NCBI GenBank assembly: GCA_947363605.1
Contig: CANAQK010000016.1
Location: forward strand, 1-33,226
Direction: 5' to 3'
Origin: an uncultured Clostridia bacterium
GTDB taxonomy: Bacteria; Bacillota; Clostridia; Oscillospirales; Ruminococcaceae
DNA: 33,226 nt
In this document: positions 16,841 to 23,597 of the stretch, in pieces
How the letters are laid out: each line of letters begins with the position of its first letter
Position numbering within the stretch: position 1 is the first letter of the stretch
Notes under the pieces: model-generated
Told to the model about the DNA's origin: nothing
Database searches by the model: none
The model's input: only the letters and a program-made list of their open reading frames with translations
Program-made: the position numbers and the translations under genes

Positions 16841-18694
16841 TCATTCGGCAAATGCCTGGAGTTCCTCCTCCAGCGAGCCTTGGATGCTATAAATCTGCTT
16901 GTAAATGCCCTCTTCCTTCAAGAGGGTTTCATGCGTCCCCCGCTGGACGATCTCCCCGTCATTGAGCACCAGGATCTGATCCGCGTGCATCAGGGTGGTA
17001 ATCCGGTGGGAAATCAGGATCACCGTACTGTTCCCGGTGTTCGTTTTCAGAGCGCTGCGGATTTTCGCATCCGTTTCCGCGTCCACCGCGGAGAGGGAGT
17101 CGTCAAAGATCATCACCGGCGCGTGCTGCATCAGCATCCGGGCAATCGCGACCCGCTGCTTCTGCCCGCCGGAAAGGGTCACGCCCCGTTCGCCGACGAC
17201 GGTGTCATATCCCTCGGAAAACTCGACAATCGCGTCATCCACCGCAGCTACCCGGGCCGACCGCCGGATCTCCTCCAGCTCGGTTTCCCCGCTCAGATGC
17301 TGGGAAATACCGATATTCTCCCGGATGGTTTTGGAAAACAGGAAAGGCTCCTGGAGCACCATCCCGATATTTTTACGCAGCCAGTCCCGCTTGATTTTCC
17401 GGATGTCCACCCCGCCGATCGTAATCCGGCCCGAACCCTCCGGCAGATCGTAGAGCCGGTCCAGCAGATACATCAGGGTGGATTTCCCGCTCCCGGTGCC
17501 TCCCAGAATCCCCAGGGTCGTACCGGCCTTGACTGTGAAATTGATGTCCTTGAGCACCGGATTGATCCCGTGGTAATCGAAGTTGACCCCTTCAAAGACC
17601 AGATCCCCATTCATCGGCGGTTCAATGGAATCCGGCGCATCCTGCTCTTCTTCCGCCCGGAGGATCTCGTCAATACGTTCGATCGAAACGCTGGTTTTGC
17701 TCATTTCCGAAAGGATACGCCCCAGCTGGCGCACCGGCCAAACCATCATCCCGTTATAGGTGACAAAGATGATGAACTCGCCCAGGGTAATATTTCCGGC
17801 TACCGCTTCCACCGCGCCAAGGACGATCACCGTCAGTACCTGGAGGTTGGAAACGAAGTCGCCAACCCCCCAGTAATAAGCCAGCAGGGTTCCCAGCTTG
17901 ATCCAGAGCCGCGCGAACCCGTTATTTTTTTCATCGAAGCGGTCAATCTCATAGGATTCCCGCCCAAATGCCCGGACTACCCGGACACCGGTATAGTTCT
18001 CCTGCACGGTCGCAGAAAGCGCCCCCTCCGCCTCGTCCGCGTCTTTAAACCGGCGTGAAATACGGGAATAGAAGAAACCGGAATAAAACATCATCACTGG
18101 AATGAAGAGCACCACGATCCAGGACAGCTTGGCGTTCATGGAAAACATCAGCGCCAGGGAAAGGGTGATCAAAAAAATCGTCCGGAACATTTCCAACAGC
18201 TGGCCCGAAATAAAGTTGCGGACCATATCCACATCCGAGGTGCAGCGCTGGATGATGTCACCGGTTTGATGCTGTACGTGCCAGAAGTAGGGCAGGCGCT
18301 GGATATGGGCATAGAGCCGGTTCCGCAGGGAGGTGACGATCCCTTCCGAAGCCTTCGCCATAGAAACCCGGCAAAAATAGTTGAACAGCCCGGACAATAC
18401 CGAAAACAGCATCGCTGCCGCTGAACAGATCAGCAGGTTTTGGCGAAGGAAATCCCTCCCGCCCATTCCGCTCAGCCAATCCGCCAGGGGCTGGAAGATA
18501 CCGGGCAGCTCGATCGGCTTATCCCCGAGCACTGAATCCACAATAAACCGCACCACCTGCGGCATCAGGTAATTAAACAGGATCGCAAAAACCGTGGTGA
18601 ATACCGAAATGGCCAGCAGCCCACGGAACCCCTTCGTCAGGGAAAACAGCAGGGCAGCTTTACCGCCGCGCCGCCGTTCAGATATTTGTTCCAT
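16841..18694 (-). CDS. Heterodimeric ABC exporter, half with degenerate Walker B
   Basis: Half-transporter of 617 residues, with an N-terminal membrane domain (about 25-325) and an ATPase domain. Walker A is GGTGSGKST (398-406) and the signature is a canonical LSGGQKQR (507-514). Walker B reads VMIFDDSLSAVD, with Asp in place of the catalytic Glu (about 532), the hallmark of the non-hydrolysing site in heterodimeric exporters. The ATG at 18694 has AAGGAGGGG six bases upstream. It is the first large gene after a leader peptide and an intrinsic terminator, so its transcription is probably attenuated and inducible. Relatives such as YheH/BmrD export several drugs. The heterodimer call is firm; the substrate is unknown. 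Confidence 0.93.
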   Translation of the reverse strand: MEQISERRRGGKAALLFSLTKGFRGLLAISVFTTVFAILFNYLMPQVVRFIVDSVLGDKPIELPGIFQPLADWLSGMGGRDFLRQNLLICSAAAMLFSVLSGLFNYFCRVSMAKASEGIVTSLRNRLYAHIQRLPYFWHVQHQTGDIIQRCTSDVDMVRNFISGQLLEMFRTIFLITLSLALMFSMNAKLSWIVVLFIPVMMFYSGFFYSRISRRFKDADEAEGALSATVQENYTGVRVVRAFGRESYEIDRFDEKNNGFARLWIKLGTLLAYYWGVGDFVSNLQVLTVIVLGAVEAVAGNITLGEFIIFVTYNGMMVWPVRQLGRILSEMSKTSVSIERIDEILRAEEEQDAPDSIEPPMNGDLVFEGVNFDYHGINPVLKDINFTVKAGTTLGILGGTGSGKSTLMYLLDRLYDLPEGSGRITIGGVDIRKIKRDWLRKNIGMVLQEPFLFSKTIRENIGISQHLSGETELEEIRRSARVAAVDDAIVEFSEGYDTVVGERGVTLSGGQKQRVAIARMLMQHAPVMIFDDSLSAVDAETDAKIRSALKTNTGNSTVILISHRITTLMHADQILVLNDGEIVQRGTHETLLKEEGIYKQIYSIQGSLEEELQAFAE

Positions 18695-18748
18695 AATAAT
18701 CCCCTCCTTTTGAACGATTTAAAGAACAAAGACCAATGAAAAGGCAGT

Positions 18749-18783
18749 AAAAAAGCGCACCTGAAATCCGTTCAGGTGCGCTT
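18749..18783 (-). terminator. Attenuator terminator before the ABC exporter
   Basis: A perfect 13-bp inverted repeat (18753-18765 and 18771-18783) with a 5-base loop is followed on the minus strand by a run of T residues (six in all, two within the stem). It lies 49 bases after the leader-peptide stop codon and 55 bases before the exporter start codon. No other gene precedes it in the transcript, so its only plausible job is to stop transcription before the exporter genes unless it is prevented from forming. Confidence 0.92.
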
Positions 18784-18826
18784 GCGTCCATTGTTTCCCA
18801 ATCCACGCCGGGCGTGGGACAAAAGC
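18780..18826 (-). promoter_or_regulatory. Candidate antiterminator overlapping the attenuator
   Basis: On the minus strand GCTTTTGTCC (18826-18817) can pair with GGACGCAAGC (18789-18780): GTCC with GGAC and GCTT with AAGC around a two-base internal loop. The second arm includes the first four bases of the terminator stem, so the two structures exclude each other. A nested hairpin CCACGC-CCG-GCGTGG lies inside. The first arm starts seven bases after the leader stop codon, within the footprint of a terminating ribosome. This pairing was found by eye and no folding energy was computed. Confidence 0.5.
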
Positions 18827-18832
18827 AACGGC

Positions 18833-18928
18833 TTATCCAATCCCTTCCAAATAGCCGAAGGGAACAAACGAAACCTGCATCGAACAAACAGATAATTTGG
18901 AATGAATGGTACTGTATGTGTTTTTCAT
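18833..18928 (-). CDS. Leader peptide of the exporter operon
   Basis: A short reading frame of 31 codons plus stop, preceded by AAAGGAGGAGAG with seven bases between GGAGG and the ATG, as good a ribosome binding site as any in the window. The peptide starts MKNTYSTIHSKLSV and ends VPFGYLEGIG. It matches no protein I know. Position and layout (strong promoter, leader, intrinsic terminator, ABC drug exporter) match the bmrB leader of Bacillus subtilis bmrCD, where ribosome stalling on the leader allows read-through. Stalling by a drug would leave the antiterminator arm free, while normal termination at the stop would cover it. A longer frame on this strand (18678-18983) lacks such a start signal. 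Confidence 0.78.
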   Translation of the reverse strand: MKNTYSTIHSKLSVCSMQVSFVPFGYLEGIG

Positions 18929-19018
18929 CTGCTCTCCTCCTTTCTTTTCTGGAAAAAATAATGATTGGGACGCCTTTCTTCAAACAGAAGTACGGCCTTT
19001 TGCCATCGTCTGGAAATC

Positions 19019-19047
19019 ATTATAACAGCCTGATTTTCTTTTGTCAA
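19019..19047 (-). promoter_or_regulatory. Consensus sigma-A promoter of the leader/exporter operon
   Basis: On the minus strand TTGACA (19042-19047) and TATAAT (19019-19024) are separated by exactly 17 bases, a perfect consensus. Transcription would start near 19012, giving about 315 bases of leader RNA before the exporter gene. Such a strong promoter in front of a terminator suggests control by attenuation and not by weak initiation. Confidence 0.9.
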
Positions 19048-19105
19048 GCCAGTTTGTAAAGTTTTTTAATCGTTAAATTTCCTGCTAGATTCTACAAAAA
19101 GTATA

Positions 19106-19217
19106 TTTTATACGAATTCTTGATAAAACGATGCCGTCGTTTTATCGGGTCGCAGAATGCGGTCCGGCGGCGTATCCCGCCGCGATAAAAAGATTAACCT
19201 CTTTTTATCAAGAAATC
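19106..19217 (-). repeat. Interspersed palindromic repeat, copy B (long form)
   Basis: Read on the minus strand its left end (TTTCTTGATAAAAAGA then GGTTAATC) and right end (GTTTTATC, then AGAATTCGTATAAAA) match copies A and C. About 60 bases of extra hairpins are inserted between them. Internal inverted repeats are GATAAAAAGA/TCTTTTTATC, CGGCG/CGCCG, and GATAAAACGA/TCGTTTTATC. It lies between two divergent promoters. A possible reading frame through it (19131-19322) has no ribosome binding site and is not called. Confidence 0.6.
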
Positions 19218-19302
19218 GCATTACAGACCTATATTCCACCCAAATTACAGGAAGAGGAAGGCAAATGCCCAAGCGCATCCAGGAAAAATTTCTATTCCCC
19301 TC

Positions 19303-19331
19303 TTGACAACTGTATATATTGAGTATATAAT
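19303..19331 (+). promoter_or_regulatory. Consensus promoter of the ytrA-like operon
   Basis: TTGACA (19303-19308), a 17-base spacer and TATAAT (19326-19331), a perfect sigma-A promoter. The start of transcription near 19338 gives a short leader with TAGGAG six bases before the regulator ATG. Confidence 0.9.
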
Positions 19332-19356
19332 TCTGTGCATAACGTATATATACAGT
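19309..19356 (+). promoter_or_regulatory. Inverted-repeat operator for the GntR regulator
   Basis: The arms ACTGTATATAT (19309-19319) and ATATATACAGT (19346-19356) are exact inverted repeats. The left arm sits in the promoter spacer and the right arm just after the transcription start. Binding would block RNA polymerase, so autorepression by the adjacent YtrA-like protein is the natural reading. The wide spacing (26 bases between arms) is longer than a simple dimer site, so two dimers or looping may be needed. Confidence 0.75.
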
Positions 19357-19367
19357 AGGAGCTCTAC

Positions 19368-19742
19368 ATGGATATTATCATTTCCAACGCCAGCGGAAAA
19401 CCCATTTACGAGCAGATCATCACCCAGATTAAAAATCAGATCCTGTCCGGGGCTTTAGCAGAAGGGGACGCCCTTCCCAGCATCCGGCTGCTCGCCAAGG
19501 AACTCCGCATCAGCGTCATCACCACCAAACGCGCCTATGAAGACCTGGAACGGGACGGGTTTATCGAAACCTTTCCCGGGAAGGGCAGCTTCGTGGCCCG
19601 CAAAAACCTCGATTTCCTCCGCGAGGAACAATACCGCCGGATCGAAGCCCTGTTGGCCCAAGCCGCCGAGCTGGCTCAATCCAACCGGGTCCCGCTGGAA
19701 GAACTGATCGAGATCCTCCGCATCACCTATGAAAGGGATTGA
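19368..19742 (+). CDS. GntR-family regulator, YtrA type
   Basis: Short GntR-family repressor of 124 residues: an N-terminal winged helix (about 8-80, with PIYEQIITQIKNQILSGAL and the recognition helix around SVITTKRAYEDLERDGF) and only a short helical tail. This is the layout of the YtrA subfamily. Such proteins usually sit first in operons for ABC-2 transporters and repress them until cell-envelope-active compounds are present. The gene has TAGGAG six bases upstream, an inverted-repeat operator over its promoter, and is followed four bases later by the ATPase gene. Confidence 0.92.
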   Translation: MDIIISNASGKPIYEQIITQIKNQILSGALAEGDALPSIRLLAKELRISVITTKRAYEDLERDGFIETFPGKGSFVARKNLDFLREEQYRRIEALLAQAAELAQSNRVPLEELIEILRITYERD

Positions 19743-19746
19743 TTTT

Positions 19747-20637
19747 ATGGACACCGCAAACGCCATTGAATGCCGAGGGCTTTCCAAAAGCTACACCGGG
19801 TTCACCCTGAAAGACCTCTGCCTCACCCTGCCCGAAGGGAGCATCATGGGCCTGATCGGGGAAAACGGAGCCGGGAAAACCACCACCCTCAAAGCCATGC
19901 TGGGCCTGATTCACCCGGACGCCGGCGAAACCTTCCTGCTGGGGCAGGAAACCCGCTCACCGGGTTTTACCCAGGCCAAGGAAGAAATCGGCGTGGTCTT
20001 TGACGATGTATTCTTCTATCCGGCATACACCCCGCAGCGGATCGGGAGCATCCTGCGCCGCCTCTACCGCCGGTGGGAACCGGAGGTCTATGAGTCCCTG
20101 CTCCGCCGGTTCTCCCTGCCGGAGCGCAAGCCGGTTTCCACCTTTTCCCGCGGGATGAAAATGAAGCTCGCCTTTGCAGCCGCGCTCTCCCATCATGCAC
20201 GGCTGCTGATCCTGGACGAAGCCACCAGCGGGCTGGACCCGGTCATGCGGGACGAAATCCTGGACCTGCTCCGGGAATTCGTCCAGGAAGAGGACCACTC
20301 CGTCCTGCTTTCCTCCCATATCACCAGCGACCTGGAGAAAATCGCGGACAGGATCGCCTATCTCCAGAATGGGGAGCTGGTGTTCAGCCGGAACAAGGAT
20401 GAGCTGCTGGAGGAATGCGGGGTCCTCCGCTGCGGCCATGAGGAACTGCAAAGGCTGGACCGAAGCCGGCTGATCGGGCTCCGAGAGGGCCGGTTTGAAG
20501 CCGAAGCCCTGGTGCTTGACCGCGCCGGCCTCCAGCGGCAATATCCGGGCCTGACCATTGACCCTGCCAAGCTGGAGGATATCATGGTCTTTTACCACTG
20601 GGAACATCATCCCGAATCCCAAAAGGAGGGCTGTTAA
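19747..20637 (+). CDS. ABC transporter ATP-binding protein, YtrB-like
   Basis: ATPase subunit of an ABC-2-type transporter, 296 residues. Walker A is GENGAGKTTT, the signature region is FSRGMKMKLAFAAAL, and Walker B is LLILDEATSGLDP. The SRGMK variant of the signature is usual for the YtrB-like group. A C-terminal extension of about 80 residues follows the ATPase core. The ATG at 19747 has AAAGGG nine bases upstream; an ATG at 19729 inside the regulator gene is less likely. It pairs with the permease encoded directly afterwards. Substrate unknown; related systems respond to cell-wall antibiotics. Confidence 0.92.
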   Translation: MDTANAIECRGLSKSYTGFTLKDLCLTLPEGSIMGLIGENGAGKTTTLKAMLGLIHPDAGETFLLGQETRSPGFTQAKEEIGVVFDDVFFYPAYTPQRIGSILRRLYRRWEPEVYESLLRRFSLPERKPVSTFSRGMKMKLAFAAALSHHARLLILDEATSGLDPVMRDEILDLLREFVQEEDHSVLLSSHITSDLEKIADRIAYLQNGELVFSRNKDELLEECGVLRCGHEELQRLDRSRLIGLREGRFEAEALVLDRAGLQRQYPGLTIDPAKLEDIMVFYHWEHHPESQKEGC

Positions 20638-21300
20638 ATGAAAGGTCTGCTGTTAAAGGAACTCTACGGGTTCTATGCCATAGGGAAAAGCCTTCTCCTG
20701 ATCCCGGCTGTAATCCTGGGTCTTTTCCTGCTGAACGGGGAGGGGGCCACCCTATATGCGCTTTTTTCCATCCTTCCCCCGGTCGTTTCCCTGATCTCTA
20801 TTATACTGGCTACCTCTTCAATCAATATGGACAGTGCCTCCAAATGGAACAGCTATGCCGTCACCCTCCCGGTCAGCCGCCGGCAGATTATCCAAGCCAA
20901 GTATCTGATCTGCATCGGGGCCGGATGCCTGATCCAGATCCTTGTCCTGATCCTGCGGCTAGCTTTTTCCGGCGGGGAGGGATGGACCGGCATCCTGGTC
21001 GAATCCCTAGTGACGATGGGCGTACAGGTGGTTCCGGTAAGCATCCTGTTCCCCTTGATGATCCGTTTCGGGCCGGAAAAATCCCGCCTGATCCTGGCGC
21101 TGATTTTCGGGCTGGTCGGCGCTTCCATTCCGCTGATCGGGTTTAACGAGGGCTTCTCCGGCCTGGAGCCCGGAAGCTGGCCGCTCTCCAGCCCAGCCGC
21201 CCTGATCGGAGGAGCGGCCGCCGTCCTGGCCTTCCTGGCTGTATTGCTCGGGCTGTCCTATTCTCTGTCCGTCCGCTTTTTCTGCCGGCAGGAATTATAA
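20638..21300 (+). CDS. ABC-2-type transporter permease
   Basis: Membrane protein of 220 residues with about six hydrophobic segments (near 15-35, 38-62, 95-112, 120-140, 148-168 and 185-210), of the ABC-2 permease kind. It begins MKGLLLKELYGF and carries the family-like motif LPVSRRQIIQAKYL. The ATG directly follows the ATPase stop codon, and AAGGAGGG lies nine bases upstream within the ATPase gene, so the two are co-translated. It ends nine bases before the convergent ytaF gene, with no terminator seen between them. Confidence 0.85.
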   Translation: MKGLLLKELYGFYAIGKSLLLIPAVILGLFLLNGEGATLYALFSILPPVVSLISIILATSSINMDSASKWNSYAVTLPVSRRQIIQAKYLICIGAGCLIQILVLILRLAFSGGEGWTGILVESLVTMGVQVVPVSILFPLMIRFGPEKSRLILALIFGLVGASIPLIGFNEGFSGLEPGSWPLSSPAALIGGAAAVLAFLAVLLGLSYSLSVRFFCRQEL

Positions 21301-21309
21301 AAGCCGCCC

Positions 21310-21957
21310 CTATCTCTTCAGGAAAGCCAGCAGGATCAGCATCGCTCCGGAAACCCAGCTGACGTCAAAGGAAAGCTTCTGTGCCAGCCTGCGGCCCAGC
21401 AGGCTTCCCAGCCCAACCGCCGCCAAGGTCGTCAGCAGAGAGATCAACAGGGTTTGCAGGAGGACTCCAAGCCCGGCCAGGTGCATCCCTGCGCCGAACC
21501 CAGCCGCCAGCCCATCCAGGGACAGCGCCGCCGCCAGCGCTGCCGCCTCCCCGGCGGAAAGCCGGCGGGAGCAGTCCTGGTCCGCTTTGATGCAGTCCCC
21601 ATAGATTTGAAGGATAAAGCGCAGGCTGAACAGCCGGAACCGCACTTCCCGGCAGGAGCTGGAAATCCGCCGGGCGACCGCTTTCAGACCGCTGTCAAAC
21701 AATTTGATCCCGCCCAAAATAAAAAGGCAGATAAAGCCGGCGGTTTTCGGGAACCCCTCCGGGAGCAGCGGGGCAATCAGCTGGCCTGCCGTCAGCGAAA
21801 AAGCCAAAACCCCTGTGCAGACCCCGGCTACCACCAGCCCGGAAAGAGGCGGGATCCGGATCCGATCCGCCCCATAGGCAAAGCTTGCGGCAAAAGCGTC
21901 CACCGAAAGCGCCGCCGCCAAAAGCAGCGATTCCAACAGAAAAAACCATCCGCCCAT
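21310..21957 (-). CDS. ytaF: Sporulation membrane protein YtaF-like (MntP fold)
   Basis: Polytopic membrane protein of 215 residues related to YtaF of Bacillus and to the MntP manganese-exporter fold. Two similar halves each carry the conserved aspartate motif: ALSVDAFAASFAYG near the N-terminus and ALSLDGLAAGFGAGM in the middle. YtaF is linked to sporulation; its transport role is not established. The ATG at 21957 has GGAGG seven bases upstream, while an ATG at 21987 has no such signal. The ribosome binding site is one arm of a perfect hairpin, so translation may be controlled. It ends facing the permease gene. Confidence 0.88.
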   Translation of the reverse strand: MGGWFFLLESLLLAAALSVDAFAASFAYGADRIRIPPLSGLVVAGVCTGVLAFSLTAGQLIAPLLPEGFPKTAGFICLFILGGIKLFDSGLKAVARRISSSCREVRFRLFSLRFILQIYGDCIKADQDCSRRLSAGEAAALAAALSLDGLAAGFGAGMHLAGLGVLLQTLLISLLTTLAAVGLGSLLGRRLAQKLSFDVSWVSGAMLILLAFLKR

Positions 21958-21961
21958 TCCG

Positions 21962-22014
21962 GCACCTCCCAAAGCATACTGCCCCATTCTATGCGGCAGG
22001 AAATCGGGAGGTGC
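21962..22014 (-). promoter_or_regulatory. Hairpin sequestering the ytaF ribosome binding site
   Basis: Arms GGGAGGTGC (minus strand, 21970-21962) and GCACCTCCC (22014-22006) are perfect 9-bp complements. The first contains the GGAGG that serves ytaF. A smaller stem (CTGCC with GGCAG) lies inside. No T-run follows, so it is not a terminator. The layout suggests translational control of ytaF, but I recognise no known riboswitch. Confidence 0.55.
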
Positions 22015-22044
22015 ATGGGCGGATTTCGACTGTTTGGAAAGAAT

Positions 22045-22596
22045 TCAGAGCAGGCGGCTGTCATATATGGTGCGTTCCCCGCCAATAAATTTCGGCCGTG
22101 TCCGGGCGCAGACCAACGGCGCCTCCCCGATCCGGCGAATCGAAAGCCGGACCGGCACGGCGACCGGGGCCAGATGCATCCCGATCAGGGTATTGCCAAT
22201 ATCCATCCCGGCCTGCGCCTGAACGGATTCCACCGCCGCCGGATCCCGGAACCGGCGGTATGCCGCCGTCGCAAAGGAGCCGCCCGCCTTGGGCTGGGGC
22301 AGAACATTGACCTGGGGCAGCCCCAGCCGTACCGCCGCCGCCCGCTCAAGAATCAGCGCCCGGTTCAGGTGCTCGCAGCACTGCGCCGCCAGCAGAATCC
22401 CCCGTTCCTCCAAAAGCGGGAGAATCCCCTCCAGGATGGCTTCCGCGATTTCCAGGCTGGATGCCGTCCCGATTTTTTGTCCTGCGGCCTCGCTGGAGGA
22501 ACAGCCCACGACCAGGACATCCCCCTCCCGCAGCCGGGCAGCTTCCAGCAGCTCCCGCAAGGCAGCTTCGGTTTGACTGCGAAGATTTTCCATCAT
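22045..22596 (-). CDS. ywlG: UPF0340 / YwlG-family protein
   Basis: Protein of 183 residues belonging to the UPF0340 (TIGR01440) family, conserved in Firmicutes but of unknown function. Recognisable blocks are VVGCSSSEAAGQKIG (about 29-43), AAQCCEHLNRALI (about 70-82) and the C-terminal GMHLAPVAVPVR, KFIGGERTIYD. Two ATGs stand in a row (22596 and 22593), with AAGGAAGGG six to nine bases upstream; either may be used. It has its own sigma-A promoter at 22620-22648 and ytaF follows 87 bases downstream, so the two may be co-transcribed. Confidence 0.9.
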   Translation of the reverse strand: MMENLRSQTEAALRELLEAARLREGDVLVVGCSSSEAAGQKIGTASSLEIAEAILEGILPLLEERGILLAAQCCEHLNRALILERAAAVRLGLPQVNVLPQPKAGGSFATAAYRRFRDPAAVESVQAQAGMDIGNTLIGMHLAPVAVPVRLSIRRIGEAPLVCARTRPKFIGGERTIYDSRLL

Positions 22597-22619
22597 CCGT
22601 ATCCCTTCCTTTCTTTTTT

Positions 22620-22648
22620 ATTATAGCGTCCGGCTGGAGGATTTTCAA
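22620..22648 (-). promoter_or_regulatory. Promoter of ywlG
   Basis: On the minus strand a -35 TTGAAA (22643-22648), a 17-base spacer and -10 TATAAT (22620-22625). The start of transcription lies roughly 15 bases before the ywlG start codon. Confidence 0.75.
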
Positions 22649-22952
22649 GCCGGGGCATTCCTCCGGTTCTGATTTGTGGGGCTCCGCGCCCCACGCCCCG
22701 CCCCATTTCTTCGGATGCCCAAAGAAAGAGGGGAAAGAAATGCGCCAAAAGGGGCGACTCCGGCTTGCGCCGAAATAATGCAAGGCCGCCCCCTTGGATT
22801 CTCCCGTGCGCCAACGGTTCCCTCTGTCTCCCGGACGAAAGCGGATCGCTCCTTACGATTCAACAGAAGGCCAGTCTAGGCATCATCGCGCGGACAACCA
22901 GTCCAGAGGTGCCCGGCGCGGGGCCCTCCCCATAAAATCTTTATCACTCCCC
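22649..22952. other. Gene-free GC-rich intergenic stretch, possible repeat
   Basis: About 300 bases between the divergent promoters of ywlG and the acetyltransferase. Several frames stay open on both strands, but none has a ribosome binding site and the translations are low-complexity in character. It holds the hairpin GTGGGGC-TCCGC-GCCCCAC near 22676-22694. The translation of one frame resembles short hypothetical peptides that I recall from other clostridial genomes, which suggests a dispersed non-coding repeat. This cannot be shown from one window. Confidence 0.35.
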
Positions 22953-22981
22953 TTGCCCTTAAGGCTGGTTCCGGCTATAAT
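22953..22981 (+). promoter_or_regulatory. Promoter of the RimJ/RimL-like acetyltransferase
   Basis: A -35 TTGCCC (22953-22958), a 17-base spacer and -10 TATAAT (22976-22981), about 30 bases before the TTG start codon of the next gene. Confidence 0.7.
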
Positions 22982-23012
22982 GGGACTATTCCACAACAAA
23001 GGAGGAATAAAC

Positions 23013-23597
23013 TTGAGCCCCATACTTGAAACCGGACGGCTGATCCTCCGTCCCTTCGCGGAGGCAGATGCACCCGCCCTCTTTGAGCTTCTCCGGGACG
23101 AGGAAGTCAATACCTTCCTGCCCTGGTTCCCAGCCCAAACCCTGGAGGAAGCCGAAGCCCATCTGGAGGAACGGTGTCTGAAGCCCAGCCGGGAGGGGCA
23201 GGGCTATCACTATGCGGTCTGCCTAAAACCGGACGGGCGCCTGATCGGCTATGTCCATATAGATGGGAACGACAGCCACGACCTGGGCTATGGTCTGGCA
23301 AAGGCATACTGGCATCAGGGCTTCATGACCGAAGCCTGCCGCGCTTTGCTGGAGAAGGTACAGCAGGACGGCCGTTTCCCCTACCTTACCGCGACACACG
23401 ACATCCTTAACCCCCGTAGCGGCAGCGTGATGAAGCGGCTCGGCATGGTGTACCGTTATTCCTACCGGGAACAGGTGCAGCCCAAAAACCAACAGGTCGT
23501 TTTCCGGCTGTACCAGCTTAATTTCACCGCGCCGCCCGGCTTCATCTACCCGAAATACCGGGAGCGTTTTCCCCATTTCCTCGAAAAAGATGTGTAA
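23013..23597 (+). CDS. GNAT acetyltransferase, RimJ/RimL-like
   Basis: N-acetyltransferase of 194 residues similar to RimJ/RimL-type enzymes, which acetylate protein N-termini or, in some relatives, antibiotics. It begins with the typical LETGRLILRPFAEADAPALF, and the acetyl-CoA site region is LGYGLAKAYWHQGFMTEA. The C-terminal NPRSGSVMKRLGM is the usual family motif. The start is taken as TTG at 23013 because AAAGGAGG lies just upstream and a promoter ends at 22981. The upstream extension of the frame to 22794 overlaps that promoter and is not protein-like. It stands alone between a possible MITE and ywlG. Confidence 0.88.
   Translation: MSPILETGRLILRPFAEADAPALFELLRDEEVNTFLPWFPAQTLEEAEAHLEERCLKPSREGQGYHYAVCLKPDGRLIGYVHIDGNDSHDLGYGLAKAYWHQGFMTEACRALLEKVQQDGRFPYLTATHDILNPRSGSVMKRLGMVYRYSYREQVQPKNQQVVFRLYQLNFTAPPGFIYPKYRERFPHFLEKDV

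Noticed and set aside
16823..18058. 411-residue plus-strand frame opposite the first exporter half
   Set aside because: Antisense of Walker and signature motifs, with no ribosome binding site and a histidine/proline-rich nonsense composition.
18678..18983. 101-residue minus-strand frame across the leader region
   Set aside because: It reads through the terminator in another frame and lacks a ribosome binding site. The 31-codon frame at 18833-18928 has a strong one and a sensible position.
19131..19322. 63-residue plus-strand frame
   Set aside because: It lies within palindromic repeat copy B and runs into the ytrA promoter, with no ribosome binding site.
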